Source: an uncultured Azohydromonas sp.
GTDB lineage: Bacteria; Pseudomonadota; Gammaproteobacteria; Burkholderiales; Burkholderiaceae_C
Length of the DNA: 64,000 bases
Assembly: GCF_937926365.1 (NCBI RefSeq)
Contig: NZ_CALAOH010000082.1
Coordinates: 1-64,000, forward strand
Reading direction: 5' to 3'
In this document: one piece after another, positions 55,724-63,974 of the stretch
How the letters are laid out: every line of letters starts with the position of its first letter
Numbering within the stretch: the first letter of the stretch is position 1
Notes under the pieces: model-generated
Told to the model about the DNA's origin: nothing
The model's input: only the letters and a program-made list of their open reading frames with translations
The model's database searches: none
Position numbers and translations under genes: made by a program

Positions 55724-57547
55724 ATGACCATGCGTTTGAAGCCTTCCGTCGCCGTATTGGCGCAGACATTCGGAAGCCTGCTGCTCGCCGTACCCGCCGT
55801 GGCACTGGCCAACGCCGACGTGGAAAAGAACATCGCCAACTCGAAGAACTGGGCGATGCAGGCCGGTGACATGTTCAACCAGCGCTACAGCAAGCTGGAC
55901 CAGATCAACAAGGGCAACGTCGGCAAGATGCAGGTCGCCTGGACCTTCTCCACCGGCGTGCTGCGCGGCCACGAGGGCTCGCCGCTGGTGATTGACGGCA
56001 CCATGTACCTGCACTCGCCTTTCCCCAACAAGGTCTTCGCCATCGACCTGGAGACGCAGAAGATCAAGTGGAAGTACGAGCCCAAGCAGGACACGGCCGT
56101 GATCGCGCAGATGTGCTGCGACACCGTCTACCGCGGCTTGGCCTATGCCGAGGGCAAGGTCTTCCTGCAGCAGGCCGACTCCATGCTGGTGGCGCTGGAT
56201 GCCAACAACGGCAAGGTGATCTGGAGCGTCAAGAACGGTGACCCGAAGCTCGGCGCGGTCAACACCAATGCCCCGCACGTGTTCAAGGACAAGGTGATCA
56301 CGGGCATCTCCGGCGGCGAATGGGGCGTGCGCGGCTTCTTGGCGGCCTACGACATCAACACCGGGCGCCAGGTCTGGAAGGCCTACTCCACCGGCCCGGA
56401 CAACGAGATGCTGATGGACCCGGAGAAGACCATGACCTGGGCCGACGGCGGCCTCAAGCCCGTGGGCAAGGACTCCTCGCTCAAGACCTGGCAGGGCGAC
56501 CAGTGGAAGACCGGCGGCGGCACCACCTGGGGCTGGTACAGCTATGACAAGGCCACCAACATGGTCTATTACGGGACCGGCAACCCCTCCACCTGGAACC
56601 CGGCTCAGCGCCCCGGCGACAACAAGTGGTCCATGACCATCTTCGCGCGCGACGTGGACACCGGCGTGGCCAAGTGGGCCTACCAGATGACGCCGTATGA
56701 CGAGTGGGACTTTGACGGCGTCAACGAGATGATCCTGGCCGACATCCCCGTCAAGGGCAAGCAGACCAAGGCGCTGGTGCACTTCGACCGCAACGGCTTC
56801 GCCTACACGCTGGACCGCGTCACGGGCGCGCTGCTGGTGGCCGAGAAGTACGACCCGAAGGTCAACTGGGCTACGCACGTGGACATGCGCACCGGGCGCC
56901 CGCAGGTGGTCAAGCAGTACTCCACGGCGCAGAACGGGCCTGACGTCAACACCAAGGGCATCTGCCCGGCGGCGCTGGGCACCAAGGACCAGCAGCCCGC
57001 CTCCTTCGACCCCAACACCAAGCTGTTCTACGTGCCCACCAACCACGTGTGCATGGACTACGAGCCGTTCAAGGTCGAGTACACCGCCGGCCAGCCCTAT
57101 GTGGGCGCCACGCTGGCGATGTATCCCGCCCCGGGCAGCCACGGCGGCATGGGCAACTACATCGCCTGGGACGCCGGCACCGGCAAGATCGTGCAGAGCA
57201 AGCCCGAGAAGTTCTCGGTGTGGAGCGGCGCGCTCAACACGGCCGGCGGCATCAGCTGCTACGGCACGCTGGAGGGCTACCTGAAGTGCGTGGACGCCAA
57301 GGACATCAACAAGGAGCTGTTCAAGTTCAAGACGCCCTCCGGGATCATCGGCAACGTGTTCACGTATGAGCACAAGGGCAAGCAGTACATGGGCGTGTTC
57401 TCGGGCATCGGCGGCTGGGCCGGCATCGGCATGGCCGCGGGCCTGGAGAAGGACAACGACGGCCTGGGCGCCGTCGGCGGCTACCGCGAGCTGAGCCAGT
57501 ACACCGAGCTCGGCGGCTCGCTGACCGTGTTCGCGCTGCCCAACTGA
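55724..57547 (+). CDS. xoxF: Lanthanide-type PQQ methanol dehydrogenase
   Basis: This is a 607-residue periplasmic quinoprotein (signal peptide to about residue 29, ...VALA-NA). It has the vicinal disulfide C131-C132 ('AQMCCDTVYRG'), metal ligands E199 ('GISGGEWGVRG') and N287 ('GTGNPSTWN'), and the catalytic D329 in 'TPYDEWDFDGVNEM'. The residue at +2 is D331, the extra Asp that coordinates lanthanides in XoxF; calcium MxaF has Ala there. The cytochrome and XoxJ genes follow, with no mxaI-like small subunit. It should oxidise methanol to formaldehyde or formate. The ATG at 55724 has CCAGGAGACG upstream. It adjoins the Calvin operon, so CO2 from methanol can be fixed. Confidence 0.95.
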   Translation: MTMRLKPSVAVLAQTFGSLLLAVPAVALANADVEKNIANSKNWAMQAGDMFNQRYSKLDQINKGNVGKMQVAWTFSTGVLRGHEGSPLVIDGTMYLHSPFPNKVFAIDLETQKIKWKYEPKQDTAVIAQMCCDTVYRGLAYAEGKVFLQQADSMLVALDANNGKVIWSVKNGDPKLGAVNTNAPHVFKDKVITGISGGEWGVRGFLAAYDINTGRQVWKAYSTGPDNEMLMDPEKTMTWADGGLKPVGKDSSLKTWQGDQWKTGGGTTWGWYSYDKATNMVYYGTGNPSTWNPAQRPGDNKWSMTIFARDVDTGVAKWAYQMTPYDEWDFDGVNEMILADIPVKGKQTKALVHFDRNGFAYTLDRVTGALLVAEKYDPKVNWATHVDMRTGRPQVVKQYSTAQNGPDVNTKGICPAALGTKDQQPASFDPNTKLFYVPTNHVCMDYEPFKVEYTAGQPYVGATLAMYPAPGSHGGMGNYIAWDAGTGKIVQSKPEKFSVWSGALNTAGGISCYGTLEGYLKCVDAKDINKELFKFKTPSGIIGNVFTYEHKGKQYMGVFSGIGGWAGIGMAAGLEKDNDGLGAVGGYRELSQYTELGGSLTVFALPN

Positions 57548-57578
57548 TCTCCCGCATCACAACAAGGCACCACTGAAA

Positions 57579-57620
57579 AACGCCTCAGGCACGGCCCGTG
57601 CCGGGTTGGCCTGGGGCGTT
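57579..57620 (+). promoter_or_regulatory. Stem-loop between xoxF and xoxG
   Basis: Twelve-base arms AACGCCTCAGGC and GCCTGGGGCGTT (one mismatch, pairing as G-T) flank an 18-base loop. There is no U-run afterwards, so it more likely protects the 3' end of xoxF mRNA or partly attenuates, giving more xoxF than xoxGJ. Confidence 0.5.
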
Positions 57621-57657
57621 CGCATTCCTCACTGACGTTCGTTGGAGTGAAGCTCTC

Positions 57658-58059
57658 ATGAAGTTCCGCAAAGTCGCTCTCGCCGCCGTGTCGTGTCTGG
57701 CGCTGTTCGGTGCCACGGTCTACAGCAATGCTCAGGGCAACCAGCTCTACACGGTGGTGGATGGCAACAAGGTCGATCCCCAGACCATGAAGGGTTTCCG
57801 CACCTGGCGCTCGGCCGCTTGCGACCGCTGCCATGGTCCCAACCAGGAAGGCATGGTCGGCCCCTCGCTCATCGAGAGCCTCAAGAAGCTGAGCAAGGAC
57901 GAGTTCACCAAGACCGTGCTGGAAGGCCGGCTGGAAAAGGGCATGCCCTCCTTCGGCAGCAACCCGGCCGTGACGCAGAACATCGACCAGCTCTACGCCT
58001 ACCTCAAGGGCCGCTCGGACGGGGCCATCACTTCCGCCAGGGTGCAGGAGATGCCTTGA
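57658..58059 (+). CDS. xoxG: Cytochrome c electron acceptor of XoxF
   Basis: This is a 133-residue exported c-type cytochrome with a signal peptide (cleavage near SNAQ), haem motif C55-D-R-C58-H59 and distal Met in 'LEKGMPSFGSN'. The position directly after xoxF identifies it as XoxG, which receives electrons from the reduced PQQ enzyme. The stop overlaps the xoxJ start by one base. Confidence 0.93.
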   Translation: MKFRKVALAAVSCLALFGATVYSNAQGNQLYTVVDGNKVDPQTMKGFRTWRSAACDRCHGPNQEGMVGPSLIESLKKLSKDEFTKTVLEGRLEKGMPSFGSNPAVTQNIDQLYAYLKGRSDGAITSARVQEMP

Positions 58060-58949
58060 TGAGCGCCGCCGCTTTCCCGCGCTCGCGCCGGCGCGGCTGG
58101 AGCGCGGCGCTGCTGCTTGGCGCACTGGTGGCGGCCTGGCCCGCTGCAGCGCAGGAGGAACAGCCGCCGCGCAAGGCCTTCAAGGTGTGCCAGGACCCGC
58201 ACAACCTCCCCTTCTCCAGCGCGCAGGGCAACGGTATCGAGAACCGCATCGCCGAGCTCTTCGCCCGCGACCTGGGGCTGCCGCTGCAGTACTACGACTT
58301 CCCCAACCGCCTGGCCTTCATCCGCAACACGCTGCGCTACAAGCTCCCCGGCGAGGACTGGCGCTGCGACGTGGTGCTGGGCGTGCCCGAGGGCTTCGAT
58401 CAGGTCTCGGTGACCAAGCCCTACTACCGCTCGACCTACGCGCTGGTGTTCCCGCGCGGCAAGGGGCTCGACGGGGTACGCACGGGCCAGGACTTCCTCA
58501 AGCTCGACCCGGGCGTGCTGGGCAAGCTGCGCATCGGCGTGCACGATCGCTCGCCGGCCGGCAAGTGGCTGGCCAAGCACCAGCTGGTGGATCGCGCCGT
58601 GGTCTACCCGATGATGAGCCCGGACACCGAGCACGACCCCGGCGAGGCGGTGGAGGCCGACCTGGCCGCCGGCCGCATCGACGCCGCCATCCTGTGGGGC
58701 CCGCTGGCTGGTTACGCCGCCAAGCGCCAGAGCGCGGCCAACCTCGTGGTGGTGCCGCTGGCCTCGGAGCCGGACGTGCGCTTCGACTACGCCATAGCCA
58801 TGGGCGTGCGCTACGGCGAGCCGCAGTGGAAGAGCCAGATCGAGGGCCTGATCGAGCGTCGCCGCGGCGACATCCAGGCCATCCTGCGCGAGTTCGGCGT
58901 GCCGCTGGTGGAGTCCGGCGCCTCTGGTCGGCCGGCTTCGAGGGACTGA
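58059..58949 (+). CDS. xoxJ: XoxJ periplasmic binding-protein-like maturation factor
   Basis: This is a 296-residue secreted protein of the solute-binding-protein fold (signal peptide ending AAAQ, then 'KAFKVCQDPHNLPFSS', 'CDVVLGVPEGFDQVSVTKPY' and 'LAAGRIDAAILWGPLAGYAA'). This is the form found in all xox clusters. XoxJ is thought to help activate XoxF, not to feed an ABC transporter, and no permease is present here. It is coupled to xoxG through TGATG. Confidence 0.92.
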   Translation: MSAAAFPRSRRRGWSAALLLGALVAAWPAAAQEEQPPRKAFKVCQDPHNLPFSSAQGNGIENRIAELFARDLGLPLQYYDFPNRLAFIRNTLRYKLPGEDWRCDVVLGVPEGFDQVSVTKPYYRSTYALVFPRGKGLDGVRTGQDFLKLDPGVLGKLRIGVHDRSPAGKWLAKHQLVDRAVVYPMMSPDTEHDPGEAVEADLAAGRIDAAILWGPLAGYAAKRQSAANLVVVPLASEPDVRFDYAIAMGVRYGEPQWKSQIEGLIERRRGDIQAILREFGVPLVESGASGRPASRD

Positions 58950-58953
58950 TGCC

Positions 58954-60027
58954 GTGGCCCGCGGCCCCTCGGCTCACCAGCGCCGCCTCCTGGGCTCGGC
59001 GCTGGTGGCGGCCTGCCTGCTCAGCAGCAGCGGCGCGCACGCGGAGTTCGACCGCCGCTCGCTGATCCTGCTGGGGCGCAGCGTGCTGCGCATCGAGGCC
59101 GAGGGCGCCGGCGGGCGACTGCAACTGGGCTCGGGCGTGGTCATCGCCAAGGAGCGCGTGGTCACCAACTGCCATGTCACCCGCAACGCCAGCAGCATCT
59201 CCGTGGTGCAGGCCGGCGCGCGCTGGTCGGTGCAGTCGCAGGCCCTGGACACCGAGCGCGACCTGTGCGTGCTGCAGGTGCCCGGGCTGCCCAACGCGCC
59301 GGTGGCGCTGGGCCGCGCCGCTTCGCTGCGCGAGGGCCAGGAGCTCGCCGCGCTGGGCTACACCGGCGGGCCGGCGCTGCAGATCAGCGGCGGCAGCGTG
59401 GTGGCGCTGCACCACTGGGGCGGGCACCTCGTCATCCAGTGCAGCAACGGCTTCACCTCGGGCGCCAGCGGCGGCGGGCTGTTCGACCGCGACGGCAACC
59501 TCGTGGGCATCCTCACCTTCCGGCTGCCGGGCGGGCGCACGCACTACTACGCCGTGCCGGCCGAATGGCTGGCCGACAGCACCGAGCTGCGCATGCGCTT
59601 CGGCCAGGTGCGCCCGCATGACGGGCTGAGCTTCTGGCAGCAGCCGCTGGCCGCGCAGCCGCTGTTCCTGCAGGCGGCCACGCTGGAGCGCGCCGGGCAG
59701 TGGGACGATCTGCTGCACTTGGCCGAGCGCTGGGCGCACGAGGACGCCGCCGATCCCGAGCCGCTGTACCTGCGCGCGCTGGCCTACGAGCACCTGGGCC
59801 GTGACACCGCCGCGGTGCAGAGCTGGCAGCGCAGCCTGGACATCGATCCCGCCTACAGCCGCAGCTGGGCCCGGCTGGCGCAGCTCTACCACCGCACCGG
59901 CCTGGCCTCGCAGGCGCAACAGGCCATCGAATCGCTCACCGCCCTCAATCCCGGACTGGCGCTGGAGGTGTCGGACCGCCTGCGCGCCGATCCTTCAGAA
60001 CCCCCTCAGGAATCCGCACGCCAATGA
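58954..60027 (+). CDS. Secreted trypsin-like serine protease with TPR domain
   Basis: This is a 357-residue exported protein (signal peptide to about residue 30, GAHA-EF). Residues ~35-210 form a trypsin-fold protease with triad H74 ('VTNCHVTRN'), D103 ('TERDLCVLQV') and S172 ('TSGASGGGLFD'). Residues ~235-345 hold about three TPR-like helical pairs ('PLYLRALAYEHLGRDTAAVQ', 'SWARLAQLYHRTGLASQAQQ'). The start is GTG at 58954, 4 bp after the xoxJ stop, so it belongs to the xox operon. A role in XoxF quality control or processing is inference. Confidence 0.85.
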   Translation: MARGPSAHQRRLLGSALVAACLLSSSGAHAEFDRRSLILLGRSVLRIEAEGAGGRLQLGSGVVIAKERVVTNCHVTRNASSISVVQAGARWSVQSQALDTERDLCVLQVPGLPNAPVALGRAASLREGQELAALGYTGGPALQISGGSVVALHHWGGHLVIQCSNGFTSGASGGGLFDRDGNLVGILTFRLPGGRTHYYAVPAEWLADSTELRMRFGQVRPHDGLSFWQQPLAAQPLFLQAATLERAGQWDDLLHLAERWAHEDAADPEPLYLRALAYEHLGRDTAAVQSWQRSLDIDPAYSRSWARLAQLYHRTGLASQAQQAIESLTALNPGLALEVSDRLRADPSEPPQESARQ

Positions 60028-60782
60028 GTCTTTCCCTTCTTTCGCGCGGTCGCCGTGCTGCGGCGCTGGCCGCGGCGGCGCTGGCGGCCACGCTGCTGGG
60101 CGCCGCGCCGCTGCGTGCCGCCGAGGAGCCGAGCCCCGACGAGGAGCCGCGCGTGGCCGGCGCCGGCACCATCTCGGAGGCCGAGCGGCGGATCTTCATG
60201 GCGCCGCACCTGCAGGGCCTCAAGCCCGGCACCGTGCTGCGCTATGCCTTCACGCATGGCGGCTCGCTGGAGCCCGGCTACGCCGGCGCGCTGGAGCTGC
60301 AACTGCGCGCCGGCGCCGATGGCCGCTGTTGCGACACCAGCGCCACCTTCCCGGAGGCGCAAGGCCCGCGTCCCTTGCCGACCGTGGAAGGCGCCAGCGC
60401 CAACCCGGTGATCCTCTACTTCCTGGAGCACGACTTGCGCGAGATGCAGCGCCTCACGCGCGGGCAGATGAACCACTTCCGGCGCCGTATCCGCCTCGCG
60501 CTGGCCGAGGATGCCCGCAGCGAGGACACCCGCGTGCGCTACCAGGGCCGCGAGCTGCCGGCGCAGCGGCTGCAGGTGAGCCCCTACCTCACTGATCCCA
60601 TGCGCAACCGTTTCGAGCAGTACGCGGCCAAGCGCTACGAGTTCGTGCTGGCCGACGTGCCCGGCGGCGTGGCGCAACTGCGCACCCTGCTGCCCGGCAA
60701 TCAGTCCGGCACGCCGCCGCTGCTTGAAGAAACCCTCACCCTTGAAGGCGCCGAAGTGGGCGCCGCGACTGCAAAACCATGA
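60024..60782 (+). CDS. Secreted protein of unknown function in the xox operon
   Basis: This is a 252-residue protein with a signal peptide (cleavage near LRAAEE). The mature region has 'GLKPGTVLRYAFTHGGSLEP', a vicinal cysteine pair in 'GRCCDTSATF', and an Arg-rich amphipathic stretch 'LTRGQMNHFRRRIRLALAED'. I recognise no domain. It overlaps the protease gene and the next gene by 4 bp at each end, so the three are translationally coupled and probably act together in the periplasm. Confidence 0.78.
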   Translation: MSLSLLSRGRRAAALAAAALAATLLGAAPLRAAEEPSPDEEPRVAGAGTISEAERRIFMAPHLQGLKPGTVLRYAFTHGGSLEPGYAGALELQLRAGADGRCCDTSATFPEAQGPRPLPTVEGASANPVILYFLEHDLREMQRLTRGQMNHFRRRIRLALAEDARSEDTRVRYQGRELPAQRLQVSPYLTDPMRNRFEQYAAKRYEFVLADVPGGVAQLRTLLPGNQSGTPPLLEETLTLEGAEVGAATAKP

Positions 60783-61168
60783 CCCTGCCCTCCCTTCGCC
60801 TGGCCCGCCAGCTGCTGCGCCCCGCCGCCGTGTCCGTGCTGTTGAGCGTTGCCGCTCCCTGGGCCTTTGCCCACGACTACCCCACGGCCGCACGCGTGGA
60901 ATACGTGCAGGCCTGCATGCGCGACCACCCGGGCAGCTACTACGAGATGCTCAACAAGTGCTCGTGCGTGCTGGATCGTCTGGCGGCGCAGGTGCCCTAC
61001 GACGACTTCGTGACCATGAGCACCGCCACCAACGCCAACAGCATCGGCGGCGAGCGCGGCAACACCATCCGCGACACCGAGCCGCTGCAGAAGCAGATCC
61101 GCGAGTTCCGCAAGCTGCAGTCCACGGCGCGCGAGGGCTGCTTCATTGCGCCGACGGCGGCGCGCTGA
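60779..61168 (+). CDS. Small secreted protein with conserved-type cysteines, unknown function
   Basis: This is a 129-residue protein with a signal peptide (cleavage near AFAHD). The mature ~98 residues contain 'YVQACMRDHPGSYYEMLNKC' followed by 'SCVLDRLAAQVPYDDFV' and a final Cys in 'REGCFIAP'. That is four cysteines, likely two disulfides. It is the last gene of the extended xox operon. No domain was recognised. Confidence 0.78.
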   Translation: MTLPSLRLARQLLRPAAVSVLLSVAAPWAFAHDYPTAARVEYVQACMRDHPGSYYEMLNKCSCVLDRLAAQVPYDDFVTMSTATNANSIGGERGNTIRDTEPLQKQIREFRKLQSTAREGCFIAPTAAR

Positions 61169-61226
61169 AGACCTTCCTCCAGTCCCGGCTTGCTCTTGTT
61201 CGTGAAATGACCCGTTTGCACTGACC

Positions 61227-61267
61227 CTTCGATACCTCAGGGCGCGCCCTGTGCTGAGGTATCGAAG
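61227..61267. repeat. REP-like hairpin repeat, copy 3
   Basis: CTTCGATACCTCAG at 61227-61240 is inverted as CTGAGGTATCGAAG at 61254-61267, a perfect 14-bp stem. It is followed by CGAACGGAATACG, also seen (reversed) beside copy 2. It lies between convergent genes. Confidence 0.75.
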
Positions 61268-61311
61268 CATCAGGACGAACGGAATACGTCGCTGATCAGC
61301 AAGCGCGGGAC

Positions 61312-61863
61312 TCACGTCCCGTACTTCGGATTCCCCTGCCGCTTCTGCGCCATGTCGCGCACCAGGAAGCGCACGGCGCGCTGCCACGACTCGTCGTTGT
61401 TACCGCGCAGGTCCACCGACTTCGACAGCACCACGCGCTTGCGGCGCACGTCGTGCACCTCGATGTTGAAGTTCAGGATCAGCTCGCTGACCTTCTGTAC
61501 CCAGCCGGTGATGGCGTAGTCGGTGTCGAGCTGCTGCCCTACCTGGCGCGCGCAGTCCTCGCAGCGGTGCATGAACTCCTGCTCGTTGCGCAGCTTGTCC
61601 ATCAGCGCTCGCGCACCCTGCAGCGGAACGATCCGGTAGAGCCGCTGCGCCTGCAACTGCTCCTCCAGGTCCTCGCGCGCCTGGCGCAAGCGCCGCTGCA
61701 GCGCGGCATGCGCTTGCGGCTCGGGGTTGGGATGGTCGTCGAGCAGGTCGAAGTCCAGCACCACGGCGCTGGGCGGCGGCACCGGCTGCGCGCGGGCCGT
61801 GGCCCCCGGTATCGCCAGCGCGGCGGCCGCGGTCAGGAGCAACAGGCGGCGATGGCGCTGCAT
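61312..61863 (-). CDS. Secreted DUF2380/DUF3280-like protein
   Basis: This is a 183-residue protein with a signal peptide (MQRHRRLLLLTAAAALAIPG, cleavage near ARAQ). The mature part has 'SAVVLDFDLLDDHPNPEPQA', two cysteines in 'MHRCEDCARQVG', and 'YAITGWVQKVSELILNFNIE'. This resembles the DUF2380/DUF3280 group of periplasmic proteins, though I am unsure which. I prefer the ATG at 61863 over a GTG at 61887 because it gives a clean signal peptide. It lies convergent to the xox operon and just downstream of the AcoR-family gene. Confidence 0.7.
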   Translation of the reverse strand: MQRHRRLLLLTAAAALAIPGATARAQPVPPPSAVVLDFDLLDDHPNPEPQAHAALQRRLRQAREDLEEQLQAQRLYRIVPLQGARALMDKLRNEQEFMHRCEDCARQVGQQLDTDYAITGWVQKVSELILNFNIEVHDVRRKRVVLSKSVDLRGNNDESWQRAVRFLVRDMAQKRQGNPKYGT

Positions 61864-61883
61864 CCGGTGGCTCCGATACGCGC

Positions 61884-63974
61884 TCACGAACGCCGCCTCA
61901 GCTTGCGGTAGATGGTGTTGCGGCTGATGCCCAGCCGCTTGGAAGCCAGCGAGATGTTGCCGTCCAGCTCCTGCACCACGCGCAGGATGGTCTGCATCTC
62001 CAGCTCTTCCAGCGTGGCGCCGGCCTCGGCCGGATCAGGCTGTGCCGCCAGTACGGGTGCCGGATCGTGCTCCGCTGCGGGCTTGCCGGTGCCGATGCTC
62101 GCGTCCGGCTGGCGCCGTGCCACGGCGCGCTGCACGTCCTCGATGAAGTCCTCGGGCAGGTGCGCGGGCGTGATGGCGGCTTCGTCGCCGGCCATCGCGG
62201 CCGCCGCGCGCAGCACGTTGACGAGCTGGCGCACGTTGCCCGGCCAGTGGTAGGACTGCATCAGCCGCACCACCTCCGCGTCCAGCGTCGGCGCGCGCAG
62301 CGGGCCGTGGCGGCGCAGGATGCGCTGCACCAGCACCAGCAGGTCGCTGCGCTCGCGCAGCGGCGGCAGCCGCACCGTCAGGCCGTTGAGCCGGTAATAC
62401 AGGTCCTCGCGGAAGGCCTGGCGCTCCACCATCTCGCGCAGGTTGTGGTGCGTGGCGCTGATCACGGCCACGTCGGCCGGCGCGCCGCCCAGCGGCGCAA
62501 GCTCGTGCTCGTGCAGCACGCGCAGCAGCCGCGCCTGCAGCGCCAGCGGCATGTCGCCCACCTCGTCCAGGAACAGCGTGCCGCCCTGGGCTTGCAGGAT
62601 GCGCCCCAGCGCGCCGGGGCGCCGCGCGCCGCCTTCGCTGCCGAAAAGCTCGGCCTCGATCATCGGCTCCGGCAGCCCGGCGCAGTTCACGGTCGCGAAG
62701 GGCAGGCCGGCGCGCGAGGATTCCTGGTGGATGGCGCGCGCCAGCACCTCCTTGCCCGACCCGGTCTCGCCCAGGATCAGTACCGAGATGTCGCGGTCGG
62801 CGACGCGGCGCAGCCGGGTGGCCAGCGCCTCCATCTGCGCGTCGCCCGTCTGCAGCCACGACAGATCGGGCACGGCCTCGGCGTCCGCCGCGCGCGGCCG
62901 CTCGCGCCGCGGCACCAGCACCGAACTCACCGGGGGGGAGGCCGGCCGTACCAGCGCGGACGGCGCCTCGGTGGCGCCCGCTTCGGCTGCCGCGTCGCCG
63001 GAGGGCAGCAGGCTCATCGTCGGGCGCGCCAGCGGCCAGTTCAATTGCAGCCGCGCGTGCAATTGCAGCCCGTTGGCCAGCGTGAGCGTGAGCGGGCCGG
63101 TCGAGGCGCTGCGCGCCTGGTCCAGCAGCTGCGGCAGGCTCAGGCCGAAGAGGCTTTCCACGCAGTTCATGCGCAGCCCCGCGGGGCTCAGCGCCAGCAG
63201 GTCCAGCGCGCTGCGGTTGGCGCCCAGCAGCTTGCCGTCCTCGCCCACGGCCAGGATGCCGCCCATGAGCGTGTCGATGAACTCGACGCGGCTGTGGAAG
63301 TGCAGCCGCAGCGCGTGCTGGCAGTCGTCGGTCAGCCAGTGGTTCTCGATCATGCGCGCCGACATCTTCACCAGGCCCAGCGTGTGGGCGTGGAAGGAGC
63401 GGTGGTCGCCGGTGACGTCGAGCACGCCCAGCAGGTTGCCGCGCGGATCGAAGATGGGCGCGGCCGAGCAGGTCAGGAAGTCGTTGGCATACATGAAGTG
63501 CTCGTCGGCATGCACGAACACCGGCTCCTCCGTCACCAGCGCCGTGCCCATGCCGTTGGTGCCCTTGCTGGCCTCGGCCCAGTTCACGCCGGGCGCCAGC
63601 GCCACCTTGGCCGTGCGCTCCAGCAGGTCCGAGTGGCCCACCGAGTGCAGCACCGTGCCCTGCGTGTCGGCCAGCACCACCATGCTCTTGCTGACCAGGA
63701 TCTGCTCCAGCAGCAGCTCCATCACCGGCGCGGCATGCATGAACAGCCGGCGGTTGCGTTCATGAACCAATGCCAGGTCGGCCCGCGGCAGCGGCGTGTA
63801 GTCGCCATGGCCGATGCGCGTGAGCCCCAGCGCCGCGCAGCGCTCGTGCGACTTGCGGATGGCCTCCACATGCGCCGGGTCGCTGGGCACCAGCACGCTC
63901 GTGGCTGAGTGTCCGAAGCCCAAGTCGCGCTTTCGGCCAGCCAACGGGCCCTCGGACGGACGGGTCGTGAGCAT
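61884..63974 (-). CDS. AcoR-family Fis-type regulator lacking the GAFTGA loop
   Basis: This is a 696-residue regulator. The N-terminal ~200 residues form a GAF-type sensory region ('GVNWAEASKGTNGMGTALVT', 'FLTCSAAPIFDPRGNLLGVL'), followed by a PAS-like segment. The AAA+ domain has Walker A 'LGETGSGKEVLARAIH', Walker B 'GGTLFLDEVGDMP' and 'NCAGLPEPMIEAELFGSEGG', and the C-terminal Fis helix-turn-helix is 'ISLASKRLGISRNTIYRKL'. The sigma-54 contact loop, normally GAFTGARRKGA in this family, reads 'GGARRPGA', so four residues appear to be deleted. Relatives activate acetoin or alcohol genes. It probably regulates the xox operon or a nearby alcohol pathway. Confidence 0.9.
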   Translation of the reverse strand: MLTTRPSEGPLAGRKRDLGFGHSATSVLVPSDPAHVEAIRKSHERCAALGLTRIGHGDYTPLPRADLALVHERNRRLFMHAAPVMELLLEQILVSKSMVVLADTQGTVLHSVGHSDLLERTAKVALAPGVNWAEASKGTNGMGTALVTEEPVFVHADEHFMYANDFLTCSAAPIFDPRGNLLGVLDVTGDHRSFHAHTLGLVKMSARMIENHWLTDDCQHALRLHFHSRVEFIDTLMGGILAVGEDGKLLGANRSALDLLALSPAGLRMNCVESLFGLSLPQLLDQARSASTGPLTLTLANGLQLHARLQLNWPLARPTMSLLPSGDAAAEAGATEAPSALVRPASPPVSSVLVPRRERPRAADAEAVPDLSWLQTGDAQMEALATRLRRVADRDISVLILGETGSGKEVLARAIHQESSRAGLPFATVNCAGLPEPMIEAELFGSEGGARRPGALGRILQAQGGTLFLDEVGDMPLALQARLLRVLHEHELAPLGGAPADVAVISATHHNLREMVERQAFREDLYYRLNGLTVRLPPLRERSDLLVLVQRILRRHGPLRAPTLDAEVVRLMQSYHWPGNVRQLVNVLRAAAAMAGDEAAITPAHLPEDFIEDVQRAVARRQPDASIGTGKPAAEHDPAPVLAAQPDPAEAGATLEELEMQTILRVVQELDGNISLASKRLGISRNTIYRKLRRRS

